From an uncultured Opitutales bacterium (GTDB lineage Bacteria; Verrucomicrobiota; Verrucomicrobiia; Opitutales; Intestinicryptomonadaceae), in NCBI GenBank assembly GCA_944390805.1, contig CALXQW010000031.1:1-55415 (forward strand): DNA of 55,415 nucleotides, read 5' to 3'. The position numbers and the translations under genes are program-made. Position 1 is the first letter of the stretch, and every line of letters starts with the position of its first letter. Of the stretch, positions 34,935 through 43,309 are shown piece after piece. The notes beneath the pieces were generated by a model that was not told where the DNA came from, did no database searches, and was given only the letters and a program-made list of their open reading frames with translations.

Positions 34935-35981
34935 TCATCTCTTCTCGGACATGGCCAGATCGTAGTCCGACTTAACCATTATCTCAACAAGCTTCTTGAA
35001 TGTCGTCTTTGGCTTCCAGCCCAAAACTTTCTTCGCCTTTGCCGGATTGCCTATCAGCAGCTCAACCTCTGTCGGACGGTAATAGTCCGGTGAAACCTCC
35101 ACAACAGTCTTGCCTGTCTGCTTGCACACGCCCTTTTCCTTGGCGCCTTTTCCCTTCCAGACTATGTCCATTCCAAGATGCCCAAACGCCAACTCTATAA
35201 ACTCCCTTACGGTGTGGGTCTCGTTTGTTGCAAGGACAAAGTCGTCGGCCTTCTTAGCTTGAAGTATACGCCACATTCCCTCTACATATTCCGGAGCATA
35301 GCCCCAGTCGCGCTTGGCGTCCATATTGCCAACAACAAGCTTCTCCTGCAGGCCGCACTTTATCCTTCCGGCAGCGCGCGTTATTTTGCGGGTTACAAAA
35401 GTCTCTCCCCTACGTTCAGACTCGTGATTGAAAAGTATTCCGTTGCTGGCAAATATATTGTACGCCTCTCGGTAGTTTATAACTATCCAATATGCGTACT
35501 GCTTGGCAACCGCATAAGGGCTGCGCGGATAAAACGGAGTCTTCTCTGTCTGTGGAACCTCCTGCACCAACCCGAACAGCTCCGACGTCGACGCCTGATA
35601 AAAGCGCGTCTTTTCCTGCAAGCCAACTTCCTTTATGGAGTCCAAAAAACGCAGAGTGCCCAGAGCATCTACATCAGCCGTGTACTCAGGAACTTCAAAG
35701 CTTACCTTTACATGGCTCTGTGCGCCAAGATTGTATATCTCGTCGGGCGCGGTATGCTCTAGTATGCGGTTTAGATTGCTGGAGTCTGTCAAGTCTCCAT
35801 AATGAAGAAAGAATCTCGACCCGCTTACAGATTTGTCGTTGTATATATGGTCTATTCTTGCGGTATTGAAGGAGCTCGAGCGCCTTATTATTCCGTGTAC
35901 GGTGTAGCCCTTGGACAAAAGCAGTTCGGCAAGATAAGAGCCGTCTTGTCCGGTAATTCCGGTGATGAGTGCGGTTTTCAT
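34935..35981 (-). CDS. gmd: GDP-mannose 4,6-dehydratase
   Basis: The 348-residue enzyme removes water from GDP-mannose to form GDP-4-keto-6-deoxymannose, the common precursor of GDP-L-fucose and GDP-D-rhamnose. The motifs [47 protein letters not shown] and [20 protein letters not shown] (YxxxK present) are all standard, and so is the length. It is the first gene of the right glycan arm; the 210 bases upstream are AT-rich, with AAAGAA just before the ATG. Confidence 0.96.
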   Translation of the reverse strand: MKTALITGITGQDGSYLAELLLSKGYTVHGIIRRSSSFNTARIDHIYNDKSVSGSRFFLHYGDLTDSSNLNRILEHTAPDEIYNLGAQSHVKVSFEVPEYTADVDALGTLRFLDSIKEVGLQEKTRFYQASTSELFGLVQEVPQTEKTPFYPRSPYAVAKQYAYWIVINYREAYNIFASNGILFNHESERRGETFVTRKITRAAGRIKCGLQEKLVVGNMDAKRDWGYAPEYVEGMWRILQAKKADDFVLATNETHTVREFIELAFGHLGMDIVWKGKGAKEKGVCKQTGKTVVEVSPDYYRPTEVELLIGNPAKAKKVLGWKPKTTFKKLVEIMVKSDYDLAMSEKR

Positions 35982-36191
35982 TTCTTTTATAAATCTTATA
36001 AAATATATTTTTTAGACGCTTTGCCCCTTAAGTAAAGCAAAATACATCTTCCTGATTCTTGCACATCTTTATATCTTGCGTAAAGAATTCATCTTCTACT
36101 TTACCTTCTTACAATATCTTTACTTTCCCTTTCTCCTACCATTGTACTCATAGCCTTAAAAAATTTCCGCGTAGAGGGCTGATTGCGGGCA

Positions 36192-36224
36192 TAAAAAAAG
36201 CCCGCCCTGTTTGGGCGAGCTTGA
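36192..36224 (-). terminator. Terminator of glnN
   Basis: AAGC-CGCCC and GGGCG-GCTT form a nine-pair stem with one mismatch around TGTTT. On the minus strand the stem is followed by a seven-T run (the AAAAAAA at 36193-36199). It lies 18 bases beyond the glnN stop. Confidence 0.8.
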
Positions 36225-36241
36225 ATTCATTTAAAGACTTC

Positions 36242-38380
36242 TTAGTACACGAACAATAGCTCGGAATACTTCGGCAAGGGCCAGATATCGTCTGAAACTT
36301 CCCTCTCGAGAAGATCCGCATACTTGCGGACTTCCGCCATATCGGAGATAAGTTCAGGCTCCTTCTTAGCCGCAGCTATTGAAGCTTCCAACTTGTCTAC
36401 AGCCGCAGACAAACTGCTGGCAAGCTCCGCAACCTTTTTGCCTTGGGATACAGTAGAAGATGCATCTAAGCCGGCTGCCTTTGCTTTTGCTATGTCGTCG
36501 GCCAGATAGCCAAGCTGCCTGTTCACAGCCGGAATTATCATAGTTTTTGCCATATCCAAGGCTATGCATGCCTCTATCTTTATCTTCTTCTGGTATTCCT
36601 CGGTGAATACCTCATAACGGCTCTTGAGCTCTTCCTTCTTGAATACACCATATTTCTCAAAGAGCTCTATGTTTTCCTTCTTAAGAAGTGGCTTTAGAGC
36701 CTCGGGTGTGGTCGGGAAGTTCGGCAGACCGCGCCTCTTGGCCTCTTCCTTCCAGGAATTGTCGTAGCCGTCTCCGTTGAAGATTATCCTCTTGTGCTTG
36801 CGGACTATGTCTTGCAGAATTGATTGCAACTCGCTTTGGAACTTATCCTTTGGAGTATTCTCAAGCTTTGTTGCTATCTCGTCGAAAGCCTCCGCAACTA
36901 TGGTGTTGAGCACAATATTCACATTCGCGCAAGACTGCGATGAACCCGGCGCACGGAACTCAAATTTGTTCCCGGTAAATGCAAACGGACTCGTACGGTT
37001 TCTGTCAGTTACGTCGCAAGGCAACGGCGGCAGGGCATCTATGCCTATCTTCAGAACCTTCTTGTCGGTCTTGGAAGCCTTCGTCTGACCTTTTTCAATC
37101 TGGTCTATAATTTCCGTGAGTTGGTCGCCCAAGAACATGGATATTATGGCCGGCGGAGCTTCGTTCGCTCCCAGCCTGTGGTCGTTACCCGCGCATGCAG
37201 TACCCACTCTGAGCAAGTCGCTATGCGTATCAACTGCCTTGATTATCGCGCAAAGAGTTGTGAGGAATATTGCGTTTTCGTGCGGATTAGTTCCAGGATT
37301 GAGCAAGTTTCTCTCGCCTACAGAAATAGACCAGTTATTGTGTTTGCCGCTTCCGTTTATTCCAGCAAAGGGCTTCTCGTGCAGCAAACATACAAGACCG
37401 TGTCTGTTGGCCACTATTCTTAGCGTCTCCATTATGAGCATGTTGTGGTCTATGGCCAAGTTCAACTCCTCAAATACAGGCGCTATCTCAAACTGCGCAG
37501 GAGCAACCTCGTTATGGCGCGTCTTTGCCGGTATGCCCATGCGCCACAGCTCCTTGTCAACATCCGACATAAACGCCAGTATCCTTGGGTTTATCGCACC
37601 AAAATAATGGTCCTCAAGCTGCTGATGCTTTGCGGGCGGAGCGCCAAAAAGCGTTCTGCCAGTCTGCATTATGTCTGGACGCAGCATGTAAAGATTCTTG
37701 TCTATAAGAAAATATTCCTGCTCCGCGCCAAGCGTTACCGACGGACGGGCATCGGCATTCTCCCCAAAGCATCTAAGCAACCTCTTAGCCTGCGCGCCAA
37801 GTATCTGTATGGAGCGCAGTATAGGTGTTTTCTTGTCGAGCACTACGCCCGTGTAAGAGCAGAATACGGTTGGTATGCAAAGTGTGGCTACGCCGCCATA
37901 GCGCTTGATAAATGCAGGGCTGGTTGGGTCCCATGCGGTGTATCCGCGCGCCTCAAAGGTTGAACGCAACCCTCCTGATGGAAAACTCGACGCATCGGGC
38001 TCTCCTATTATAAGATTCTTTCCGGAAAAACGCGTTATGGCTATGCCGTCTCCGGCTGGCTCCAGAAAAGAATCGTGCTTTTCGGCACTCGCGCTTGTGA
38101 GCGGAAGAAACCAGTGGGTGTAGTGCGTGGCGCCTCTCTCCATCGCCCAGGTCTTCATGGCGTGGGCTATGTCGTCGGCTATGCTCTCGTCCAACTGCGA
38201 ACCCTTGTGGATTGTCTCAAGCAGTTTCTTGTAAACGGGCTTCGCCAGATAATGCTCCATGTTCTTTAACCCAAATACGTCGGCTCCGTATTCCTTCTCG
38301 ACGTCGTAGGGCTTGTAGCTATCCGCGTAAGAATCCGTTCTTGCGGCTATTTTTGCCAATGCTGACTTCCTTGCGTTCAT
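36242..38380 (-). CDS. glnN: Glutamine synthetase type III
   Basis: The protein has 712 residues, within the usual GSIII range (about 700-730) and far longer than GSI. It makes glutamine from glutamate, ammonia and ATP as a dodecamer. The N-terminal GSIII domain is followed by the catalytic core with LGAEQEYFLI (metal-binding glutamates) and the GSIII signature GINGSGKHNNWSISVG. The C-terminal ~120 residues form the helical extension of this class. GSIII lacks the adenylylation tyrosine of GSI, so control is mostly transcriptional. AAAGGAAA lies three bases before the ATG, and a perfect sigma-54 promoter at 38432-38447 predicts a 41-base leader. It is divergent from gltBD, with which it forms the GS-GOGAT cycle. 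Confidence 0.95.
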   Translation of the reverse strand: MNARKSALAKIAARTDSYADSYKPYDVEKEYGADVFGLKNMEHYLAKPVYKKLLETIHKGSQLDESIADDIAHAMKTWAMERGATHYTHWFLPLTSASAEKHDSFLEPAGDGIAITRFSGKNLIIGEPDASSFPSGGLRSTFEARGYTAWDPTSPAFIKRYGGVATLCIPTVFCSYTGVVLDKKTPILRSIQILGAQAKRLLRCFGENADARPSVTLGAEQEYFLIDKNLYMLRPDIMQTGRTLFGAPPAKHQQLEDHYFGAINPRILAFMSDVDKELWRMGIPAKTRHNEVAPAQFEIAPVFEELNLAIDHNMLIMETLRIVANRHGLVCLLHEKPFAGINGSGKHNNWSISVGERNLLNPGTNPHENAIFLTTLCAIIKAVDTHSDLLRVGTACAGNDHRLGANEAPPAIISMFLGDQLTEIIDQIEKGQTKASKTDKKVLKIGIDALPPLPCDVTDRNRTSPFAFTGNKFEFRAPGSSQSCANVNIVLNTIVAEAFDEIATKLENTPKDKFQSELQSILQDIVRKHKRIIFNGDGYDNSWKEEAKRRGLPNFPTTPEALKPLLKKENIELFEKYGVFKKEELKSRYEVFTEEYQKKIKIEACIALDMAKTMIIPAVNRQLGYLADDIAKAKAAGLDASSTVSQGKKVAELASSLSAAVDKLEASIAAAKKEPELISDMAEVRKYADLLEREVSDDIWPLPKYSELLFVY

Positions 38381-38431
38381 AATTTCCTTTTCGATTGTTT
38401 GGTGATATGACTTATTGCTATATGCCTTGTT

Positions 38432-38447
38432 AGCAATTGGCGTGCCA
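38432..38447 (-). promoter_or_regulatory. Sigma-54 (-24/-12) promoter of glnN
   Basis: On the minus strand the sequence is CTGGCACG-CCAA-TTGCT, matching the sigma-54 consensus YTGGCACG-N4-TTGCW at every fixed position. GG and GC are separated by exactly 10 bases, as required. The start point would be near 38421, leaving a 41-base leader with a good ribosome site before the glnN ATG at 38380. Confidence 0.88.
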
Positions 38448-38523
38448 GAAAATTTAGCTCACGCTTTTTTGCATAAAATAAAGTCTATATTCCAAACATA
38501 TTATATATATATTATGAAAAAAA

Positions 38524-38617
38524 TTTTGTACAATAGTTCTTTTTAGGCAAGGTCTTTTGTCTAAAATTTTCACGGCACTACAAAAATGTCATTTTTGTTA
38601 GGTGGTTTTGTACAAAA
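38524..38617. promoter_or_regulatory. Repeated TTTTGTACAAAA-type palindromes (candidate activator sites)
   Basis: Three related elements lie between the two sigma-54 promoters: TTTTGTACAATA (38524-38535), TTTTGTCTAAAA (38555-38566) and the perfect palindrome TTTTGTACAAAA (38606-38617). Centres are 31 and 51 bases apart, close to three and five helical turns. A fourth half-match, ATGTACAA, lies at 38694-38701 just upstream of the gltB -24 box. Positions of roughly 110-220 bases upstream of both start points fit enhancer sites for a sigma-54 activator. The sequence does not match the classical NifA site TGT-N10-ACA. Confidence 0.5.
38580..38598. promoter_or_regulatory. 19-base perfect palindrome in the glnN-gltB control region
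   Basis: ACAAAAATG (38580-38588) and CATTTTTGT (38590-38598) are exact reverse complements around a single T. Its length and symmetry are those of a dimer-binding site; its centre is about 157 bases upstream of the predicted gltB start and 168 upstream of the glnN start, almost midway between the divergent promoters. Confidence 0.55.
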
Positions 38618-38718
38618 TTGTAGCAAAATGCTTGCGGCCGCATGCTTGAAATTTCTTCAAAAATGAATATTAAAATTTAACTATATGATAATAATGTACA
38701 AATGCTAAAACTACAAAA

Positions 38719-38735
38719 TTGGCACAATAATTGCT
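38719..38735 (+). promoter_or_regulatory. Sigma-54 (-24/-12) promoter of gltB-gltD-nifA-like
   Basis: TTGGCAC-AATAA-TTGCT matches TTGGCAC-N5-TTGCW exactly; the GG (38721-38722) and GC (38733-38734) are 10 bases apart. Transcription would begin near 38746, 19 bases before the ATG at 38765. This also rules out the longer frame that would begin at 38702, upstream of the promoter. Confidence 0.88.
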
Positions 38736-38764
38736 TTAACTTTTACGCAAGAAAAAATACAATT

Positions 38765-41700
38765 ATGCAAAAGACAGAAGATTCCCAGTTTAGGTACTAT
38801 CCACGTTCGAGAGGTCTGTATGATTCGGCCAACGAGCACGACGCCTGCGGTGTAGGCCTTGTGGCCGATATAAATGCGGTTTCCAAGCATGAAATCGTAG
38901 AGGACGGCATGGAAGTTCTAAAGAGGCTAATGCACAGAGGCGCTGTTGCTGCCGATGCCCAAACGGGCGACGGCGCAGGCATACTCGTTCAAATCCCGGA
39001 CGAATTTCTTCGTGAAAAAATAAAGAATCTCCCGCAAAAGGGTTCATACGGAGCCGCCATGGTATTTCTCCCGCGCGACTCTGATACTGCCGAAAAATGC
39101 AGGCAGATTTGTCGTCTGGCTGCCCAGGCGGAAGGTTTTGACTTCATCTGCTGGCGCGAGGTTCCCGTAAATATGGACGCCATAGGCGGCATAGCAAAGA
39201 GCTCGTGCCCGCGCATAGAGCAGTTTTTTGTAAAGAAGGATCTTCCGGACGGCGCCGCTTTGGAGCGCGCCCTTTATGTGCTGCGCAGAGTCATAGAAAA
39301 GAGGGTATCCGCTGAGACTTCGGCAGGAGATGCCTTTTATGTATGTTCGCTTTCGGCGCGCACTATGGTTTACAAGGGGCTTTTGAATGCTCCGCAGCTT
39401 AAGGCTTTTTATCCGGATTTGAGCGATCCGCTCTTTAAGAGCGCTGTTGCCATAGTGCACCAGAGGTACAGTACAAACACATTCCCCACGTGGAATCTGG
39501 CGCAGCCTTTCCGCTACCTTGCCCATAACGGCGAGATAAACACCATACGCGGCAATATAAACCAGATGCAGGCGCGCGAGAGCCATTTTGCGTCTCCGCT
39601 TTTTGGCGACGACATCAAGAAGCTGCTTCCAGTTATACAGCCTGGGCAGAGCGATTCGGCCTGTCTCGACAACGCGGTGGAAATTTACACCTCTGCCGGT
39701 AGAAGTCTTGCCCACACAATGCTAATGCTTGTTCCGCAAGCCTGGGGTAAGAATTTCTATGTAAGCAAGGATATATTGGGCTTTTTTGAGTATCATTCGG
39801 GGCTTTCGGAACCGTGGGATGGTCCTGCGGCTCTCGCCTTTACCGACGGCCTTTGCGCCGGCGCCTTGCTCGACCGCAACGGTCTGCGTCCGGCTCGTTA
39901 CACCATAACAAAAGACGGCCTTTTTGTGTTGGCATCTGAGACTGGTGTATTGGATATTCCTGTTGAGCGCATCATTCGCCGCGGTCGCCTTCATGCCGGT
40001 GAGATGATATACATAGATCTCCAGAAGCACCGTGTGCTTTTCAACAATGAGATAAAGACTTTAGTTGCGCGCTCAAAGCCATACCGCAGGTGGGTTGAGG
40101 AAAACCGTATAACCTTAAACGGTATATTTGAGAGTGTATCGGCAACGAATGTTGGAGAACATCTGATAGAGCGTCAGAAGCTTTTTGGTTATACGCGCGA
40201 GGACTTGGACATGATCTTAAAGCCTATGGCCGAAAACGCCAAGGAGCCTGTTGGATCAATGGGCAACGACGCCGCCCTTGCGGTTTTGTCGGACAAGCCC
40301 CAGCTTTTGTACGATTACTTCAAGCAGCTTTTTGCGCAGGTTACAAATCCGCCAATAGACCCAATCCGAGAGGAACTCGTGATGAGTCTGATGACCTATA
40401 TAGGTAACAGCGGAAACACTCTTCTTGAGCTTCCCGCGCACGCTCATCTTTTGAAGTTGCCCAATCCCATATTGGCAAACAAGGATTTAAGCTGCATAAT
40501 AAATTCCAAGGACGAGAGTTTTCAGGCTCAGACTATCAGCGCTGAATTTTCAGCCGCAAGCGGCGAGGACGGCTTAAAGAGCGCTCTCGATAAAATCTGT
40601 GCCGAGGCGGCCGAGGCTGTAAGGGCAGGCAAGAGTGTGGTAGTTTTGTCGGACAAGTCTTTGTCTTACGGATACGCTCCCATACCAATGTTGCTCGCTG
40701 TTGCCGCTGTGAACAGGAGGCTGATAGACGAGGGTCTGCGCACGAGCGCCGGAATTATAGCCCAGACGGGCGAGGCCAGGGAGATTATGCATTTTGCGCT
40801 TCTGTTAGGCTATGGAGCAACGGCAATAAACCCGTATCTTGCCATAGAGACTATAGCGCAGATGGCTTCCGAGGGCAGGTTTGCGTCGCTCGATGCCGAC
40901 GGTGCTGTGGCAAACTACATGACCGCCGTATGCAAGGGTCTTTTAAAGATAATGTCTAAGATGGGCATATCAACTTTGCGTTCGTACAGGCAGGCGCAGG
41001 TTTTCGAGGCGATAGGTTTAAATTCGGAATTTGTGGAAAATTATTTCAAGGGTACGTCAAGCCGTGTTGGCGGCATAGGCCTAAGAGAGGTTGCCGACGA
41101 GGCTCTCGCGAGGTACCACAATGCGCATTATCCGAAGTATCAGTTTGAAAATGTCCTTGAGAACTCCGGAAAGTACAAGTACAAGAAGGATGGCGAACAC
41201 CACCTCTGGACTCCGCAGACCATAACTTTGCTTCAGCGCGCCGTCAGGGAGGGCGACGAGGAGAAGTACAAGCAGTATGCCGACTTCATCAACAATCAGG
41301 CCGAGCATCTTTGCACATTGCGCGGGCTTTTCAAATTCAAGAAGGCGCAGCCTATAGACATATCTGAAGTTGAAAGCACGGAGAGCATACTAAAGAGGTT
41401 TGTAAGCGGTGCAATGAGTTTTGGATCTCTCAGTCCCGAGGCTCACACCACAATAGCGCTTGCTATGAACCGCATAGGCGGAATGAGCAATACCGGAGAG
41501 GGCGGAGAGGATCCGGAGCGCTATAAGACTGCCGGCACCGACCACGACACTTGCAGCGCAATCAAGCAGATTGCCTCCGGACGTTTCGGTGTAACTGCAG
41601 AGTATCTTATAAACGCCCGAGAGCTTCAGATAAAGATAGCCCAAGGCGCTAAGCCTGGCGAGGGAGGTCAGCTTCCGGGGCACAAGGTAAACGGCCTCAT

Positions 41701-43303
41701 TGCGCGTATACGTCATTCTACGCCTGGAGTAACCCTTATATCTCCGCCTCCGCACCACGATATTTACTCCATAGAAGACCTTGCCCAGCTGATTTACGAT
41801 CTGCGCAATTCCAACGAGAATGCAAGGGTATCCGTAAAGCTCGTATCTGAGGTTGGCGTAGGCACGGTTGCGGCTGGAGTTGCCAAGGCAAAGGCTGATG
41901 TTGTTCTTATAAGCGGCCATGACGGCGGCACGGGAGCATCTCCTCTTACAAGTATAAAGTACGCTGGAATGCCATGGGAACTTGGTCTTGCCGAGACTCA
42001 GCAGACGCTGCGCATGAATGGCTTGAGGGACAAGATAAGAGTTCAGGTAGACGGCCAGATCAAGACGGGACGCGACGTTGTAATAGCTGCGCTTCTCGGT
42101 GCGGAAGAGTTCGGTTTTGCAACCGCCATACTTGTAAGCATAGGCTGTGTAATGATGCGCAAATGCCACGACAATTCCTGCCCGGTGGGAGTTGCCACGC
42201 AGGATGAGAGGCTCAGGAAGTGTTTTAAGGGCAAGCCTGAACATGTTGTAAACTATCTTACGTTTGTCGCGGAGGAGGCCCGCCGTCTGCTTGCTTCTTT
42301 AGGCTTAAGGAGCATAGACGAGGCTGTAGGGCGTTCGGATTTGCTCGAGGTAGATCATGCCATAAATTTCTGGAAGGCTCGCAATTTGGACTTCTCCAAG
42401 ATATTTGCATTTGATGCTTCTTCCTCTGCGGCACGCCATGCCGGACCGCTTGCTCCAAGAGAGCTTAAGGACTCTTACGACAAGCGCCTGGTAAAAGCTC
42501 TTGAAAAGCACATACTGGAGACAACTCCTGCTGAAATTTCTGAGACCATACGCAATAGCGACAGAAGCGTAGGAGCCATGCTTAGCAGTATTGTTGCCAA
42601 GAAGTACGGTCATGCGGGGCTGCCTGAAGACCTAATAAAGGTAAACTTCAGCGGCTGTGCGGGGCAGAGCTTCGGGGCGTTCTTGTCTAAGGGGCTTACC
42701 TTCACGCTTGAGGGAGATGCCAACGACTATGTCGGCAAGGGTCTTTCGGGCGGTACTATAATAATAAAGACCCCGAAGAACGCAGGCTTTAAGAGCTATC
42801 TGAATTCTGCTGCGGGCAATGTTATAGCGTACGGTGCAACGGCCGGAAACATATTCATAAACGGTCGAGCTGGAGAGCGTTTTGGCGTCAGGAACAGCGG
42901 GGCAACCCTTGTTGTGGAAGGCGTAGGAGACCACTGCTGCGAATACATGACTGGCGGTGTGGTTGTTGTTCTCGGCCGTGCTGGGTTCAACTTTGCCGCG
43001 GGCATGACGGGAGGTCTTGCATATGTTCTCGATGAGAGCGCAGATTTCGATATGCGCTGCAACCTCAGCGGCGTAGATTTGGAAATCGTGCGCGAGAATT
43101 CCCATGAAGAAGCTCAGCTGAAGGGATTAATTCAGAAGCATTTCGAGCTTACAGGCAGCGAGGTTGCCCGCCGCATACTCGACCAGTGGCAGGAATATCT
43201 TGACAAGTTTGTTCTGGTATTCCCGGTGGAGTATAGAAAGGCTCTCGGCAGAATGAATCTCGACGATGAGAAGTCTTTCAACAAGAAAAACCAGAACTCA
43301 TAA
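38765..43303 (+). CDS. gltB: Glutamate synthase (GOGAT), large subunit
   Basis: The protein has 1512 residues from the ATG at 38765. It takes the amide of glutamine and 2-oxoglutarate to give two glutamates. A short propeptide precedes the amidotransferase nucleophile, the cysteine in NEHDACGVGLVADI; the rest follows the known order: Ntn glutaminase (~1-420), central domain, FMN-binding synthase barrel (GAMSFGSLSPEAH, KPGEGGQLPGHKV, ISGHDGGTGASPLTSIKYAG) with a 3Fe-4S cluster motif C-x5-C-x4-C (CVMMRKCHDNSCPVGVATQD), then the C-terminal glycine-rich beta-helix (GRAGERFGVRNSGATLVVEG). The start is fixed by the sigma-54 promoter just upstream. The next gene, gltD, starts six bases after its stop. 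Confidence 0.96.
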   Translation: MQKTEDSQFRYYPRSRGLYDSANEHDACGVGLVADINAVSKHEIVEDGMEVLKRLMHRGAVAADAQTGDGAGILVQIPDEFLREKIKNLPQKGSYGAAMVFLPRDSDTAEKCRQICRLAAQAEGFDFICWREVPVNMDAIGGIAKSSCPRIEQFFVKKDLPDGAALERALYVLRRVIEKRVSAETSAGDAFYVCSLSARTMVYKGLLNAPQLKAFYPDLSDPLFKSAVAIVHQRYSTNTFPTWNLAQPFRYLAHNGEINTIRGNINQMQARESHFASPLFGDDIKKLLPVIQPGQSDSACLDNAVEIYTSAGRSLAHTMLMLVPQAWGKNFYVSKDILGFFEYHSGLSEPWDGPAALAFTDGLCAGALLDRNGLRPARYTITKDGLFVLASETGVLDIPVERIIRRGRLHAGEMIYIDLQKHRVLFNNEIKTLVARSKPYRRWVEENRITLNGIFESVSATNVGEHLIERQKLFGYTREDLDMILKPMAENAKEPVGSMGNDAALAVLSDKPQLLYDYFKQLFAQVTNPPIDPIREELVMSLMTYIGNSGNTLLELPAHAHLLKLPNPILANKDLSCIINSKDESFQAQTISAEFSAASGEDGLKSALDKICAEAAEAVRAGKSVVVLSDKSLSYGYAPIPMLLAVAAVNRRLIDEGLRTSAGIIAQTGEAREIMHFALLLGYGATAINPYLAIETIAQMASEGRFASLDADGAVANYMTAVCKGLLKIMSKMGISTLRSYRQAQVFEAIGLNSEFVENYFKGTSSRVGGIGLREVADEALARYHNAHYPKYQFENVLENSGKYKYKKDGEHHLWTPQTITLLQRAVREGDEEKYKQYADFINNQAEHLCTLRGLFKFKKAQPIDISEVESTESILKRFVSGAMSFGSLSPEAHTTIALAMNRIGGMSNTGEGGEDPERYKTAGTDHDTCSAIKQIASGRFGVTAEYLINARELQIKIAQGAKPGEGGQLPGHKVNGLIARIRHSTPGVTLISPPPHHDIYSIEDLAQLIYDLRNSNENARVSVKLVSEVGVGTVAAGVAKAKADVVLISGHDGGTGASPLTSIKYAGMPWELGLAETQQTLRMNGLRDKIRVQVDGQIKTGRDVVIAALLGAEEFGFATAILVSIGCVMMRKCHDNSCPVGVATQDERLRKCFKGKPEHVVNYLTFVAEEARRLLASLGLRSIDEAVGRSDLLEVDHAINFWKARNLDFSKIFAFDASSSAARHAGPLAPRELKDSYDKRLVKALEKHILETTPAEISETIRNSDRSVGAMLSSIVAKKYGHAGLPEDLIKVNFSGCAGQSFGAFLSKGLTFTLEGDANDYVGKGLSGGTIIIKTPKNAGFKSYLNSAAGNVIAYGATAGNIFINGRAGERFGVRNSGATLVVEGVGDHCCEYMTGGVVVVLGRAGFNFAAGMTGGLAYVLDESADFDMRCNLSGVDLEIVRENSHEEAQLKGLIQKHFELTGSEVARRILDQWQEYLDKFVLVFPVEYRKALGRMNLDDEKSFNKKNQNS

Positions 43304-43309
43304 AATATC

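Noticed and set aside
38702..38764. Earlier in-frame start for gltB at 38702
   Set aside because: It would lie upstream of and through the sigma-54 promoter at 38719-38735; the ATG at 38765 also leaves a short propeptide before the catalytic cysteine, as in the family.
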